Shown piece by piece: positions 44,064 to 52,407 of a stretch of 64,000 nt of DNA. Position 1 is the stretch's first letter, and every line of letters starts with the position of its first letter. Source of the stretch: DASQHW01 sp038238245 (GTDB taxonomy: Bacteria > Actinomycetota > Acidimicrobiia > IMCC26256 > PALSA-610); the NCBI GenBank assembly GCA_038238245.1, contig JBBRXX010000014.1, positions 49,044 to 113,043 on the forward strand, read 5' to 3'. The notes below the pieces were generated by a model, which worked only from the letters and a program-made list of their open reading frames with translations, had not been told where the DNA came from and did no database searches. The position numbers and the translations under genes are program-made.

Positions 44064-45080
44064 TCAAGCCGGGCGCGACTCCGGCAAACGCAGGTTGGGC
44101 GTGGCGCCGTCGTCGAGCGGGGTCGGCCCGTCGGCGGCGAGGCGGAACGCGGCCACCGCGGCGACCATCGCCGCGTTGTCCGTGCACAGGGCCAGACTCG
44201 GCAGCACGATCCTCACCTCGCCCTTGTCGGCGATGTCGAGGAGCCGCTCGCGCAGCAGCGAGTTGGCGGCCACCCCTCCGCCGACCACGACGGTCCCGAA
44301 CCCGAAATCGCGTGCGGCGCGGAGCAGCTTCTCGACCAACACGTCGACGACCGCAGCCTGGAACGAGGCGGCGACGTCGGCGAGCGCGACATCGGGATGT
44401 TTGCGGACGTAGTGCACGACCGCGGTCTTCAACCCCGAGAACGAGAAGTCGTATCCGTCGTCGAGCATCGGCCGCGGGAACGCGATCGCGTGTTGATCGC
44501 CGTCGCGCGCGACGCGGTCGATCGCCGGACCGCCGGGATAGCCGAGCCCGAGGAACCGCGCGACCTTGTCGAACGCCTCGCCCGCCGCGTCGTCGACGGT
44601 CTGGCCGAGCACCCGGTACGAGCCGTGGTGATCCATCGCGATCAGCAGCGTGTGGCCGCCCGACACGACGAGGGTCACAAGCGGTGGTTCGAGCGTGGGC
44701 TCTTCCAGGAGCGCGGCATACACGTGCGCCTCGTGGTGGTGCACGCCGACGTACGGCAGGTCGGCGGCCAGCGCGATCGCCTTCGCCGCGCTGACGCCGA
44801 CCAGCAACGCGCCCGCGAGCCCGGGTCCGTGCACCGCGGCGACCGCGTCGAGCTCCGCGAGCGAGGTGCCGGCCTCGACGAGCGCCTCCTCGATCACGTC
44901 GCCGATCAGCTCCACGTGCGCGCGGCTGGCGATCTCGGGCACGACACCACCGAACCGGGCGTGCAGATCGGCCTGGCTCGCGACCACCGAGGACCGCACG
45001 GTGCGGCCGTCGTCCACAACGGCGGCCGCGGTTTCATCGCACGACGTCTCGATCCCCAGGATGCGCACTGCGAACGTCAC
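44064..45080 (-). CDS. tsaD: tRNA N6-threonylcarbamoyladenosine synthase subunit TsaD
   Basis: Transfers threonylcarbamoyl from its AMP ester to A37 of ANN-decoding tRNAs. The 338-residue ASKHA-fold protein begins ILGIETSCDETAAAVVDDG and has VAAVHGPGLAGALLVGVSAAKA. The metal histidines are in VHHHEAHVYAALLE, and the nucleotide region includes LGLGYPGGPAIDRVA, GGVAANSLLRERL and the C-terminal LCTDNAAMVAA. GTG 45080 overlaps the rimI stop; GTG 45068, nearer to ILGIET, is also possible. TsaB and TsaE, its partner subunits, are encoded just upstream in the same operon. Confidence 0.96.
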   Translation of the reverse strand: MTFAVRILGIETSCDETAAAVVDDGRTVRSSVVASQADLHARFGGVVPEIASRAHVELIGDVIEEALVEAGTSLAELDAVAAVHGPGLAGALLVGVSAAKAIALAADLPYVGVHHHEAHVYAALLEEPTLEPPLVTLVVSGGHTLLIAMDHHGSYRVLGQTVDDAAGEAFDKVARFLGLGYPGGPAIDRVARDGDQHAIAFPRPMLDDGYDFSFSGLKTAVVHYVRKHPDVALADVAASFQAAVVDVLVEKLLRAARDFGFGTVVVGGGVAANSLLRERLLDIADKGEVRIVLPSLALCTDNAAMVAAVAAFRLAADGPTPLDDGATPNLRLPESRPA

Positions 45081-45637
45081 CAACCCTTCGGCCGCTCGAG
45101 CAGCGTGGCACCCACCAGGCGATGCTCGAGCCCATCGAGGAGCCGGGCGTACGGCGGCTCACTCACCTCGTACGCCCACATCACGAGCGCGTCCTCACCG
45201 GTGTCGGCGTAATAGCCCTTGCGGACACCGACCGGCATGAAGCCGAACCGCCGGTACATCTCCTGCGCGGCGCGGTTCGACAAGCGCACCTCGAGCGTGA
45301 GCGCGGTTGCGTTGCGCTCGATCGCCTCGCGCGCGAGGGCGAGCAGCAAGCGCGTCCCGATCGAATGGCGGTGCCACCCGGGATCGACGGCGATGGTCGT
45401 GATGTGCCCGTCGTTCAGCGACAGCATCACGCCTCCGTAGCCCACGATGTCGCGGCCGACCTTGGCGACGAAGTACGCGCGCGTCGACCGCAATGCGAGC
45501 TCGCTCACGAACAAGGATTGGGTCCACGGCCGCGGATACACCTGGCCCTCGATCCGTACGACGCTGCGCAGGTGCCGTCGGCGCATCGGCACGATGTGCA
45601 CCTCGAGCGGCTCGATGGCATTACGCGCTGTCGCCAT
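45077..45637 (-). CDS. rimI: Ribosomal-protein-alanine N-acetyltransferase RimI-like
   Basis: A GNAT acetyltransferase of 186 residues, in the usual position between tsaB and tsaD. It has VPMRRRHLRSVVRIEGQVYP, TTIAVDPGWHRHSIGTRLLLALAREA with the acetyl-CoA loop (R/Q-x-x-G-x-G/A variant HSIGT) and ALTLEVRLSNRAAQEMYRRFG. RimI acetylates the N terminus of ribosomal protein S18 and sometimes other N termini. ATG 45637 overlaps the tsaB TGA by one base. It is about 30 residues longer than E. coli RimI, mostly at the C terminus. Confidence 0.88.
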   Translation of the reverse strand: MATARNAIEPLEVHIVPMRRRHLRSVVRIEGQVYPRPWTQSLFVSELALRSTRAYFVAKVGRDIVGYGGVMLSLNDGHITTIAVDPGWHRHSIGTRLLLALAREAIERNATALTLEVRLSNRAAQEMYRRFGFMPVGVRKGYYADTGEDALVMWAYEVSEPPYARLLDGLEHRLVGATLLERPKGW

Positions 45638-46353
45638 CAGGCCCCCTTCCGTTCCCATTGGATCTCGGCGTCGCTCTGCCGGAGATACAGGGGCAGGACC
45701 TCGCTCGGCGGGCAGAACTCCTCGCGTTCATAGCGCGCGGTGGCGAGCTCGGCGAGCGCAGTGAGACTCGGCGAGGCATGCGCCGGGCCTGCGATCGCGA
45801 CGCGCCCTCCGAGACGCGCGAAGGCCTCCGGGAAGCGCAGCACCCCGTCGCCACACAGGATCACGTCCTGACCGCGCGCCTCGAGCTCGGCGACGAGCTC
45901 TTCCGGTGCGCCGATCTCGTACTCCGACACTCGTTGCACGCCCCCGGGAACCGGTTGGTAGATCGACCAGTACACCTCGTGGCGTCGCGCGTCGATCGTC
46001 GCGGCGACCAGCGCGTGCGTGTATCGCAGCGGGTACGCGAGCAGGTCGAGACTCGGGATCGGGATCACCGGGACGCGCAGCGACTGCGCCAACACCTTGG
46101 CCGTCGTGATCCCCACGCGCAATCCCGTGAACATGCCGGGACCGGTACCGACCGCGATCGCCGACACCTGCGAGAGCGTCACGTCGCACCGCTCGCAACA
46201 CCATGCGATCGCCGGCGCAAGATTCTCGGCGTGCCGCGGTGGATGCGCGTCCGCGATGCCACCGAGCTCGACGCGCCCGAGCATGCCGTGTTCGTTCGCG
46301 AGCACGACGCCGACCCGCCGAGTCGACGTATCGATGCCGAGCAGCAACATCAT
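45637..46353 (-). CDS. tsaB: tRNA t6A-synthesis subunit TsaB
   Basis: The scaffold partner of TsaD in the t6A complex, itself an inactive ASKHA protein. The 238-residue protein opens MLLLGIDTSTRRVGVVLANEH, then HAENLAPAIAWCCE, AIAVGTGPGMFTGLRVGITTAKVLA and LYLRQSDAEIQWERKGA at the C terminus. ATG 46353 overlaps the tsaE stop (ATGA), so tsaE-tsaB-rimI-tsaD are coupled in series. Confidence 0.94.
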   Translation of the reverse strand: MMLLLGIDTSTRRVGVVLANEHGMLGRVELGGIADAHPPRHAENLAPAIAWCCERCDVTLSQVSAIAVGTGPGMFTGLRVGITTAKVLAQSLRVPVIPIPSLDLLAYPLRYTHALVAATIDARRHEVYWSIYQPVPGGVQRVSEYEIGAPEELVAELEARGQDVILCGDGVLRFPEAFARLGGRVAIAGPAHASPSLTALAELATARYEREEFCPPSEVLPLYLRQSDAEIQWERKGA

Positions 46354-46826
46354 GCGCTCCGGACCGCGGCGAGCGCGTCGTCGAGCGCCGCGCGGCGCGG
46401 CACCCAGCCGGGACCCTGCGCCACGATCTCGATCGTGCGCAGGTCGGGATCGTCACCGATCGTGAGCTGCACCTCGACGCGCTCGCGCGGCAAGAGGGGT
46501 GCGACGACGTCGCCCCACTCGACCAGCACGACGCGGTCGTCGAGCATCTCCTCCAGTCCGAGATCGTGCAGCTCTTGCACGCGTCGCAACCGGTAGATGT
46601 CGACGTGCGCGACGGGCACGGGACCGTCGTACTCCTGCACGATCGTGAACGTCGGACTGGTGACCGGATCGCACACCCCGAGCGCCCGGGCCACGCCCTT
46701 GACGAACGTCGTCTTGCCCGCGCCCAGGTCACCGCCGAGCACGACGAGGTCACCTTCGCGCAGGAATGCGCCGAGCGCGGCGCCGACCGACTCCGTCTCG
46801 TGGCTTCCGCGCGTCGTGAGCATCAT
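46350..46826 (-). CDS. tsaE: tRNA t6A-synthesis ATPase TsaE
   Basis: The ATPase that resets the TsaBD complex after each round of t6A formation. The 158-residue protein has the P-loop LGGDLGAGKTTFVKGVARALG, the switch TSPTFTIVQEYDG, VAHVDIYRLRRVQELHDLGLEEML and VVLVEWGDVVAPLLP. ATG 46826 overlaps the stop of the uracil-DNA glycosylase gene (ATGA). That upstream neighbour is not part of the t6A pathway and is simply in the same transcript. Confidence 0.95.
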   Translation of the reverse strand: MMLTTRGSHETESVGAALGAFLREGDLVVLGGDLGAGKTTFVKGVARALGVCDPVTSPTFTIVQEYDGPVPVAHVDIYRLRRVQELHDLGLEEMLDDRVVLVEWGDVVAPLLPRERVEVQLTIGDDPDLRTIEIVAQGPGWVPRRAALDDALAAVRSA

Positions 46827-47425
46827 GCGAGCCGGGCGAGCGCCCGCTTCGCGTGCACGAAGTCCGCCCGGGCCTCGGCCAACGCCTTGCCGCCTGACCG
46901 CAGCACCGCGGACGGGTGGTACATGGGGATCAGCACGGCGTCGTGACCCGCGCGCGAGAAGCTGAACTCGCGCCCGCGCAGCTTGGTGATGCCGTCCTTC
47001 GTCTGCAGCAGCAGCTTCGTCGCGAAGTTCCCGAGGGTGACGATCACCCGCGGCCGTATGAGCTCCAGCTGACGGTCGAGCCACGGCGCGCAGGCGTCGA
47101 TCTCGTCGGGCTGCGGATCGCGGTTGCCGGGCGGACGGCACTTCACGACGTTGGCGATGTAGACGTCATCGCGCGTGAGCCCGATGCCCTCGATGAGCTG
47201 CGTGAGCAGCCGTCCGGCCCGGCCCACGAACGGCTCGCCCTTCAGGTCTTCCTGCTCTCCGGGTCCTTCACCCACGAACATCAGATCGGCATCCGGGCGC
47301 CCGACACCGAACACCACCTGCGTGCGGCCTCCGGCGAGCTTGCACAGGGTGCAGGTACCCGCCGCGGAGGCGACTTCTGTGAGGGTCGCACCGGCCCCGG
47401 TCGCGGGATGCGGGTCGGACGTCAC
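46823..47425 (-). CDS. Family 4 uracil-DNA glycosylase
   Basis: Removes uracil from DNA. The 200-residue protein belongs to the iron-sulfur thermostable type (family 4). Cysteines 25, 28, 96 and 112 can bind a 4Fe-4S cluster (CTLC, VKCRPPGNRD, IDACAPW). The catalytic motif is LMFVGEGPGEQED, and motif 2 is MYHPSAVLRSGG. GTG 47425 has GGGAG 4 bases upstream. It follows the P1 peptidase gene by 38 bases and overlaps tsaE, so it is inside the long minus-strand operon. Confidence 0.92.
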   Translation of the reverse strand: MTSDPHPATGAGATLTEVASAAGTCTLCKLAGGRTQVVFGVGRPDADLMFVGEGPGEQEDLKGEPFVGRAGRLLTQLIEGIGLTRDDVYIANVVKCRPPGNRDPQPDEIDACAPWLDRQLELIRPRVIVTLGNFATKLLLQTKDGITKLRGREFSFSRAGHDAVLIPMYHPSAVLRSGGKALAEARADFVHAKRALARLA

Positions 47426-47463
47426 GAGGCTCCCGGGGAAGGGGTCACCGAAACCCGGTCAGG

Positions 47464-48345
47464 TTAGCGACCAAATGCGCGGATCGCATCGGCCGCGACG
47501 TCCGCGGCCGCGATGCGGAGACGGTCGAGGTTCGCCTCGACGGCCCCGGTCGCGACCGCGACCGCAAGGTCTCCGTCGAAGCGGGTGTGCGCAGGCCGCA
47601 ACGCGCGCGCAAACCCGTCGTGCGCGCTCTGGGCGACGAGCGCGCACGCGATCTTGTCCAGGCGCCCGTCGGTCACGACCACACACAAGGTGGTGTTGGC
47701 GCGGGCAGGGTCTTCCTCGAAGGGCGCCGGCGTCGGAAATGCGGGCACGTCGGCCGGCGCGGTCGAGCCGGCCAGCACCCGGCCGTCGGCGGCGATCACA
47801 TCGCCGACCGCGTTCACCACGGCCAGGGCTGCGACGTGCACACCGTCGACGGTCGTCGAGGCGACTCCGACGCCTCCCGGCCGCGCGCCCTCGCGGCCAC
47901 GCCACTTGCCGACGGTTGCCGCGGTCCCGGCCCCGACGCGCCCGACCGCGAGGTGCTCGTCCCGGGCCGCCACGACGGCGGCCGCCTCGCCGTCGTCCGC
48001 GGTCGGCACTGTGCCGCCCGACTCCGGCAGGTCGAAGATGCATGCCGCCGGCACGATCGGGACCGGTCCGGTGGCAGTCGGGTACCCCTGCCCGCGCTCG
48101 GCGAGGTAGCGCATCACGCCGTCAGCCGCCGCGAGCCCGAACGCACTGCCCCCGGCGAACATCACTGCGTCGATGCGCGCGACGGTGCGCAGCGGGTCGA
48201 GGACGTCGATCTCGCGGGTCGCGGGTGCGCCGCCGCGCACGTCCGCCGAACCGACGCTCCCGCTCGGGAAGAGCACCACCGTGACGCCGGTGCCCGCGCG
48301 CGACACGTGCCCGGCGCGCACGCCTGGAACCGGAAAGCTGCTCAC
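47464..48345 (-). CDS. P1 family (DmpA/NylC-type) self-cleaving aminopeptidase
   Basis: An N-terminal-nucleophile hydrolase of 293 residues. VPGVRAGHVSRAGTGVTVVLFP, a glycine-rich GGSAFGLAAADGVMRYL and GGVGVASTTVDGVHVAALAVVNAVG match the family. The autocleavage site is ANTTLCVVVTD, giving threonine 218 as the nucleophile after cleavage between N217 and T218. Members hydrolyse D-aminopeptides, beta-peptides or nylon oligomers; the natural substrate is unknown. GTG 48345 overlaps the upstream hydrolase stop. It sits between cell-wall and tRNA-modification genes. Confidence 0.85.
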   Translation of the reverse strand: MSSFPVPGVRAGHVSRAGTGVTVVLFPSGSVGSADVRGGAPATREIDVLDPLRTVARIDAVMFAGGSAFGLAAADGVMRYLAERGQGYPTATGPVPIVPAACIFDLPESGGTVPTADDGEAAAVVAARDEHLAVGRVGAGTAATVGKWRGREGARPGGVGVASTTVDGVHVAALAVVNAVGDVIAADGRVLAGSTAPADVPAFPTPAPFEEDPARANTTLCVVVTDGRLDKIACALVAQSAHDGFARALRPAHTRFDGDLAVAVATGAVEANLDRLRIAAADVAADAIRAFGR

Positions 48346-49343
48346 GCCGCCGAGTTGCGGAGGGCGCGCACCTCACGTGCGAAATCGACGATGATCTGGT
48401 CAAGGGTCTCGGTCTGCTCGAGCATCAACATGTGACCACCGCCGCGCAGGAGCTCGAGGCGCGCGCCCGGAATGAGCCGGGCAATGCGTCTGGCCTCGTA
48501 CGGCGGCGTCAGCACGTCTGCGGTCCCGCCGATGACGAGCGTCGGCACGCGCACGTTCGGGAGGTCGTGCGTCAGGTCGAGACCGACCAGGACGCGCGGC
48601 GCGTCGCGGCGGGTCTCGGCGGGACACTCCGCCATCATGCGCCGAACGAGCTCGACGTGGCTCGGTCGCGCGTGCTTTCCGAACCCGACGCGGGCCGCGA
48701 GGAAGCCGGCGTTCGGCCCTTCCCACAGCCACTGCACATCCGGGACCGTGCCCATCAACTTCTCGAGGCGTGCCTTCGTGCGTGTCGAGCGCGACCCGAA
48801 TGCCGTCTTCGCGAGTGTCGACAGCAAGACGATTCCCGCGACGCGCTGGGCGGCGATCTCCGGGTAGGTGATGACGAACGACTGCACCGCGACGCCGCCG
48901 AGGGAGTGTCCGACGAGGACCGCGTCGTGCAGGTCGAGCCCCTCGACGACGGTCTTCACGTCGTTGGCGAGATTCTCGATCGAGTGTCCCGCCTCGCCGA
49001 GCACCGACTTGCCGTGGCCACGATGGTCGAATGCGATCGCGCGGAATCCTTGCGTCGGCAGGTCCTCGAGTTGATGGAACCACGTGCGGACCGAGAGCGT
49101 GACCCCGTGCGACAAGACGATCGGCGGGTCGTCGTGCTGCCCGTTCTCGACGACGTAGAGGGAGCCCCGGTCGTGCGTGTCGAGCCGGCGGTCGACGTAC
49201 ACGGGTGCGTCGAGGGCCCGGCCCGCGGCACCGTCGGGTGCGCGCCGCATCCGGTGGGCCGCGGTTCGCTGGGCGATGTACGCCGCGCCCGCGAGCCCGC
49301 CGAGCGCGCCCGCGGCGATGCTCGCCCGCTTGACGACGCTCAC
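48342..49343 (-). CDS. Alpha/beta hydrolase with N-terminal anchor
   Basis: A 333-residue hydrolase. The first 25 residues (VKRASIAAGALGGLAGAAYIAQ) look like a membrane anchor or signal. The alpha/beta fold follows with the oxyanion segment PIVLSHGVTLSVRTW, FDHRGHGKS, the nucleophile VGHSLGGVAVQ, the acid region VIGGTADVLTPP and the histidine in RGGGHMLMLEQ. The substrate is not readable; alr-linked alpha/beta hydrolases are common in actinobacteria. GTG 49343 overlaps the alr stop in a GTGA arrangement. Confidence 0.85.
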   Translation of the reverse strand: MSVVKRASIAAGALGGLAGAAYIAQRTAAHRMRRAPDGAAGRALDAPVYVDRRLDTHDRGSLYVVENGQHDDPPIVLSHGVTLSVRTWFHQLEDLPTQGFRAIAFDHRGHGKSVLGEAGHSIENLANDVKTVVEGLDLHDAVLVGHSLGGVAVQSFVITYPEIAAQRVAGIVLLSTLAKTAFGSRSTRTKARLEKLMGTVPDVQWLWEGPNAGFLAARVGFGKHARPSHVELVRRMMAECPAETRRDAPRVLVGLDLTHDLPNVRVPTLVIGGTADVLTPPYEARRIARLIPGARLELLRGGGHMLMLEQTETLDQIIVDFAREVRALRNSAA

Positions 49344-50482
49344 GACCGCTCGCCTCCCGTGTAGACGCGAGGGACGCGCGGGCCGATGCCGCAGACGATC
49401 GTGTACGCGATCGTGTCCATCCGTGCCGCCCAGTCCTCCGCGGTGATCCGCTCCTCACCTTGCCGGCCGATCAAAACGACCTCGTCGCCGACCTCGACGG
49501 GCGTGTCCCCGACGTCGACCATCAGCTGGTCCATCGTCACGGTCCCCGCCATCGGGTGGCGGATGTCCCGGATCAGCACCTCTCCCCCGCGCAGCCCGAG
49601 CTCGCGCGGCACCCCGTCGGCGTACCCGACGGGCACGGTGACGACGCGCGTCGGGCGCGCGGTCTCGTAGCGGAGGCCGTAAGAGATCCGCGCGCCGGCC
49701 GGCAGCTGCTGGACGTGCGAGACGCGCGCCTTCACCGACATTGCAGGTACGAGGTCGATGCGACCGGCGAGCGCCGGTGCGGGCGCGACGCCGTACACGC
49801 CGATGCCGATGCGCACGAGGTCGTGGTGCGCCGCGGGCACGGTGAGGGTCGCCGCCGAGTTGCAGGCGTGGACCGTGCCGGTCGGCAACGCGCGCGCACG
49901 CAACCCCTCGAGCACGTGGTCGAAGCACCGTCGCTGTTCGTCCGTGTAGTCGTTGCCGGGTTCGTCCGCGACCGCGAAGTGCGTGCACACACCGGCAAGT
50001 ACGAGCTCGGGCCGCTCGACGACGTGCGCCGCGAAGTCGGCGGCGCGGGCCGGTGTACATCCCACGCGGTGCATCCCGGTGTCGACCTTGACGTGCACAC
50101 CGAGCGGTTCCTGTCCATGATGCGCCGCCACGGCCTTCGCGAGCGCATCGATCCCCGCGGTCGTGTACACCACGGGCGTCAGCCGGTAGCCGATCACGGA
50201 ATCGGCGGCCTCGGGCACCGGCTCCGACAGCACGAGGATCGGCGCGTCGATACCGGCGTCGCGTAGCTGCACGCCCTCTTCGACGAGTGCGACGGCGAGC
50301 GCACGCGCACCCCCCGCGAGCGCCGCCCGGCCGATGGCAACTGCGCCGTGTCCGTATCCGTCGGCCTTCACGACCGCGCACACCTGCGCGGGAGCGGCCA
50401 CGTCGCCGAAGGCGCGGACGTTGGCGCGAACGGCGCCGAGGTCGATCTCGGCCCACACCGGCCTGTGCGTCGGTGTGCTCAC
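49340..50482 (-). CDS. alr: Alanine racemase
   Basis: PLP enzyme that makes D-alanine for peptidoglycan. The 380-residue protein begins WAEIDLGAVRANVRAF and carries the PLP lysine at residue 39 in VVKADGYGHGAVAIGRA. HVKVDTGMHRVGC, GVCTHFAVADEPGND and RISYGLRYETARPTR with the second catalytic tyrosine follow; the C-terminal domain has GTVTMDQLMVDVG. GTG 50482 overlaps the stop of the CBS-domain gene. Its place after glmM-glmS-nnrD is the normal actinobacterial order. Confidence 0.96.
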   Translation of the reverse strand: MSTPTHRPVWAEIDLGAVRANVRAFGDVAAPAQVCAVVKADGYGHGAVAIGRAALAGGARALAVALVEEGVQLRDAGIDAPILVLSEPVPEAADSVIGYRLTPVVYTTAGIDALAKAVAAHHGQEPLGVHVKVDTGMHRVGCTPARAADFAAHVVERPELVLAGVCTHFAVADEPGNDYTDEQRRCFDHVLEGLRARALPTGTVHACNSAATLTVPAAHHDLVRIGIGVYGVAPAPALAGRIDLVPAMSVKARVSHVQQLPAGARISYGLRYETARPTRVVTVPVGYADGVPRELGLRGGEVLIRDIRHPMAGTVTMDQLMVDVGDTPVEVGDEVVLIGRQGEERITAEDWAARMDTIAYTIVCGIGPRVPRVYTGGERS

Positions 50483-50949
50483 GTCGTCCGCGCGATGAAC
50501 CGCACGATGTCGGCACGCGTCACGATGCCCGCGACCTTGCCGTCAGTCTCGACCACGGGGACGCTGTTGACGTTCCGCTCGTGCATGAGCGTCGCGACAT
50601 CTTCGAGGGTCGCGTCGGGGTGAACCGTCGGAGGCGAGTCGTCCATGACCTCGCGCACCGATGCGCCCGCGATCTTCTTCAACTCCTGCTCGAGGTGCTT
50701 CATCTCGCCCGGGAACGGCAGCCCCAGACCCAGGAAGTTGATGAACGTGGGCACGTGCACACGCGCTTCGGACGCGACGAGATCGTCGTCGCGCAACACG
50801 CCCGCAAGCTTGCCGGCATCGTCGATGACCAGAAGTGATGCGACGTTCTTCTCGGCGAGGAGGTCGGCCGCTTCGCTGAAGGACGCGTCGGGACGGACCC
50901 CGATCAGATTCGTCGACATGATGTCGCGCACCAACGTCTCGGCGGACAT
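50479..50949 (-). CDS. Two-CBS-domain protein
   Basis: A 156-residue stand-alone pair of CBS domains. The first is VRDIMSTNLIGVRPDASFSEA...LVIDDAGKLAGVLRDDDLV. The second is VREVMDDSPPTVHPDATLED with VPVVETDGKVAGIVTRADIV. A linker (FINFLGLGLPFPGEMKHLEQEL) separates them. CBS pairs sense adenine nucleotides; no output domain is attached, so it may regulate a partner. It begins directly after the nnrD stop (TGA then ATG) and overlaps alr, so it is an operon member. Confidence 0.85.
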   Translation of the reverse strand: MSAETLVRDIMSTNLIGVRPDASFSEAADLLAEKNVASLLVIDDAGKLAGVLRDDDLVASEARVHVPTFINFLGLGLPFPGEMKHLEQELKKIAGASVREVMDDSPPTVHPDATLEDVATLMHERNVNSVPVVETDGKVAGIVTRADIVRFIARTT

Positions 50950-52407
50950 TCATTCCTCCCAGGGATCGGATCGCGACCGCAACGCGTCCAGCGTAGGGTG
51001 CAGCGCGCCGATGAGGTCGGTGGCAACGAGGTCGGGGGCGGTGCCGGCCGCGGACGCGGCGCGGCCGTGCACATGGACACCGGTCGCGGCGGCGTCGAAC
51101 GGCGAGGCACCGTTCGCGAGCAGTCCGGTGATGATCCCGGTGAGGACGTCACCGGTGCCGGCGGTCGCGAGCGCGGACGTATCGGTTCGGTTGACGATCG
51201 CGCGGCCGTCGGGCGTGGCGACGACGGTGCCGGGCCCTTTCAGCAACACGATCGCGTCCGTACGGGCCGCGAGCTCACGGGCGGCCGCGACCCGGTCGGC
51301 GCCGGCCGGCGCGCCGGCGAGGCGCGCGTACTCGCCCGCGTGCGGTGTGAGGATCGCCGGAGGAAACCCCGCGCGGTGTCGCTGCCGGAGCGGCGCGAGG
51401 TCTACTGCGAGCGCGTTGAGCCCGTCGGCGTCGACGACGATCGGGGTCGCGCATTCCGCGACGATCTGGCGCACCGCCGCTTGCGTGCGCTCGTCGCGAC
51501 CGAGCCCGGGTCCGATCGCGACGGCGTGGAATCGATCGACATCCTTCAGCACCACGCCCGCCGCGTCCGCGTCGAGGCTGCCTTCGCTCGTGGCCGGGAG
51601 CGCTCGCGCGACGATCTCACCCGTGGACGCGCGCGCTGCCGCCTCGGCGCCCGGCAGCGCGCAGACGACCATGCCGGCACCGCACCGGGCCGCGGCGTGG
51701 CTCGCCATCAACGGCGCGCCGACCATGCCGGTCGATCCGCCCACGATCAGTGCGCCCGACGTCCACTTGTGCGCGTCCGACGCGCGGTGAGGCAGACGGA
51801 GGTCGGCGACCTCGAGGACGTGCAGCGCGGGTTGCCCCACGTCGATCCCGATGTCGACCACGTGCACGCGGCCGGCGTGGCCCCGTCCGGGCTCGAACAG
51901 CAGCCCCGGCTTCCACGCCGCGAAGCAGACGGTCTCGTCCGCGTGTACCGCGTCGCCACCGGTCTCACCGGTCGCCCCGTCGACCCCCGACGGGATGTCG
52001 ACGGCGAGCGTGGGCGCGCCGGCTTCGGCGAACGCGCCGGCGACGAAAGCCGCGTCGCCGGCGAGCGCGCCGCGGAAGCCCGTGCCGAACATTGCGTCGA
52101 CGGCGAGGTCGGCACGCGCCAGCGCACGACCGAACGCGGCGCGGTCGATGCCGTCGGCCAGTTCGAACACGTCGACACCGATTCCTCGGCCCGTCAGCCG
52201 TCGCGCCGCGACGATTCCGTCGGCGCCGTTGTTGCCCTTGCCCGCGACGACCACGACGCGCCGGCCGTAGGCGCCGGCGAGCATCCGCTCCGCGTGGCGC
52301 GCGACGGCGGCACCCGCCCGCTCGACGAGCACGGCTTCAGGTGTTCCCGCCGCGATCGCGCGGGCGTCCGCCTCGGCCATCTCGTGGGGTGTGAGTACCC
52401 CTTTCAC
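50950..52407 (-). CDS. nnrD: Bifunctional NAD(P)H-hydrate epimerase/dehydratase
   Basis: Repairs hydrated NADH and NADPH. The 485-residue protein joins an N-terminal YjeF epimerase domain (VVVVAGKGNNGADGIVAARRL, AVDAMFGTGFRG, AVDIPSGVDGATGE) to a C-terminal ribokinase-like ADP-dependent dehydratase (GALIVGGSTGMVGAPLMAS, AVAIGPGLGRDE, VVDADGLNAL, ILTPHAGEYARLAG, LATAGTGDVLTGIITGLLA). The GTGD aspartate is the catalytic base. GTG 52407 overlaps the glmS stop (GTGA). Confidence 0.95.
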   Translation of the reverse strand: MKGVLTPHEMAEADARAIAAGTPEAVLVERAGAAVARHAERMLAGAYGRRVVVVAGKGNNGADGIVAARRLTGRGIGVDVFELADGIDRAAFGRALARADLAVDAMFGTGFRGALAGDAAFVAGAFAEAGAPTLAVDIPSGVDGATGETGGDAVHADETVCFAAWKPGLLFEPGRGHAGRVHVVDIGIDVGQPALHVLEVADLRLPHRASDAHKWTSGALIVGGSTGMVGAPLMASHAAARCGAGMVVCALPGAEAAARASTGEIVARALPATSEGSLDADAAGVVLKDVDRFHAVAIGPGLGRDERTQAAVRQIVAECATPIVVDADGLNALAVDLAPLRQRHRAGFPPAILTPHAGEYARLAGAPAGADRVAAARELAARTDAIVLLKGPGTVVATPDGRAIVNRTDTSALATAGTGDVLTGIITGLLANGASPFDAAATGVHVHGRAASAAGTAPDLVATDLIGALHPTLDALRSRSDPWEE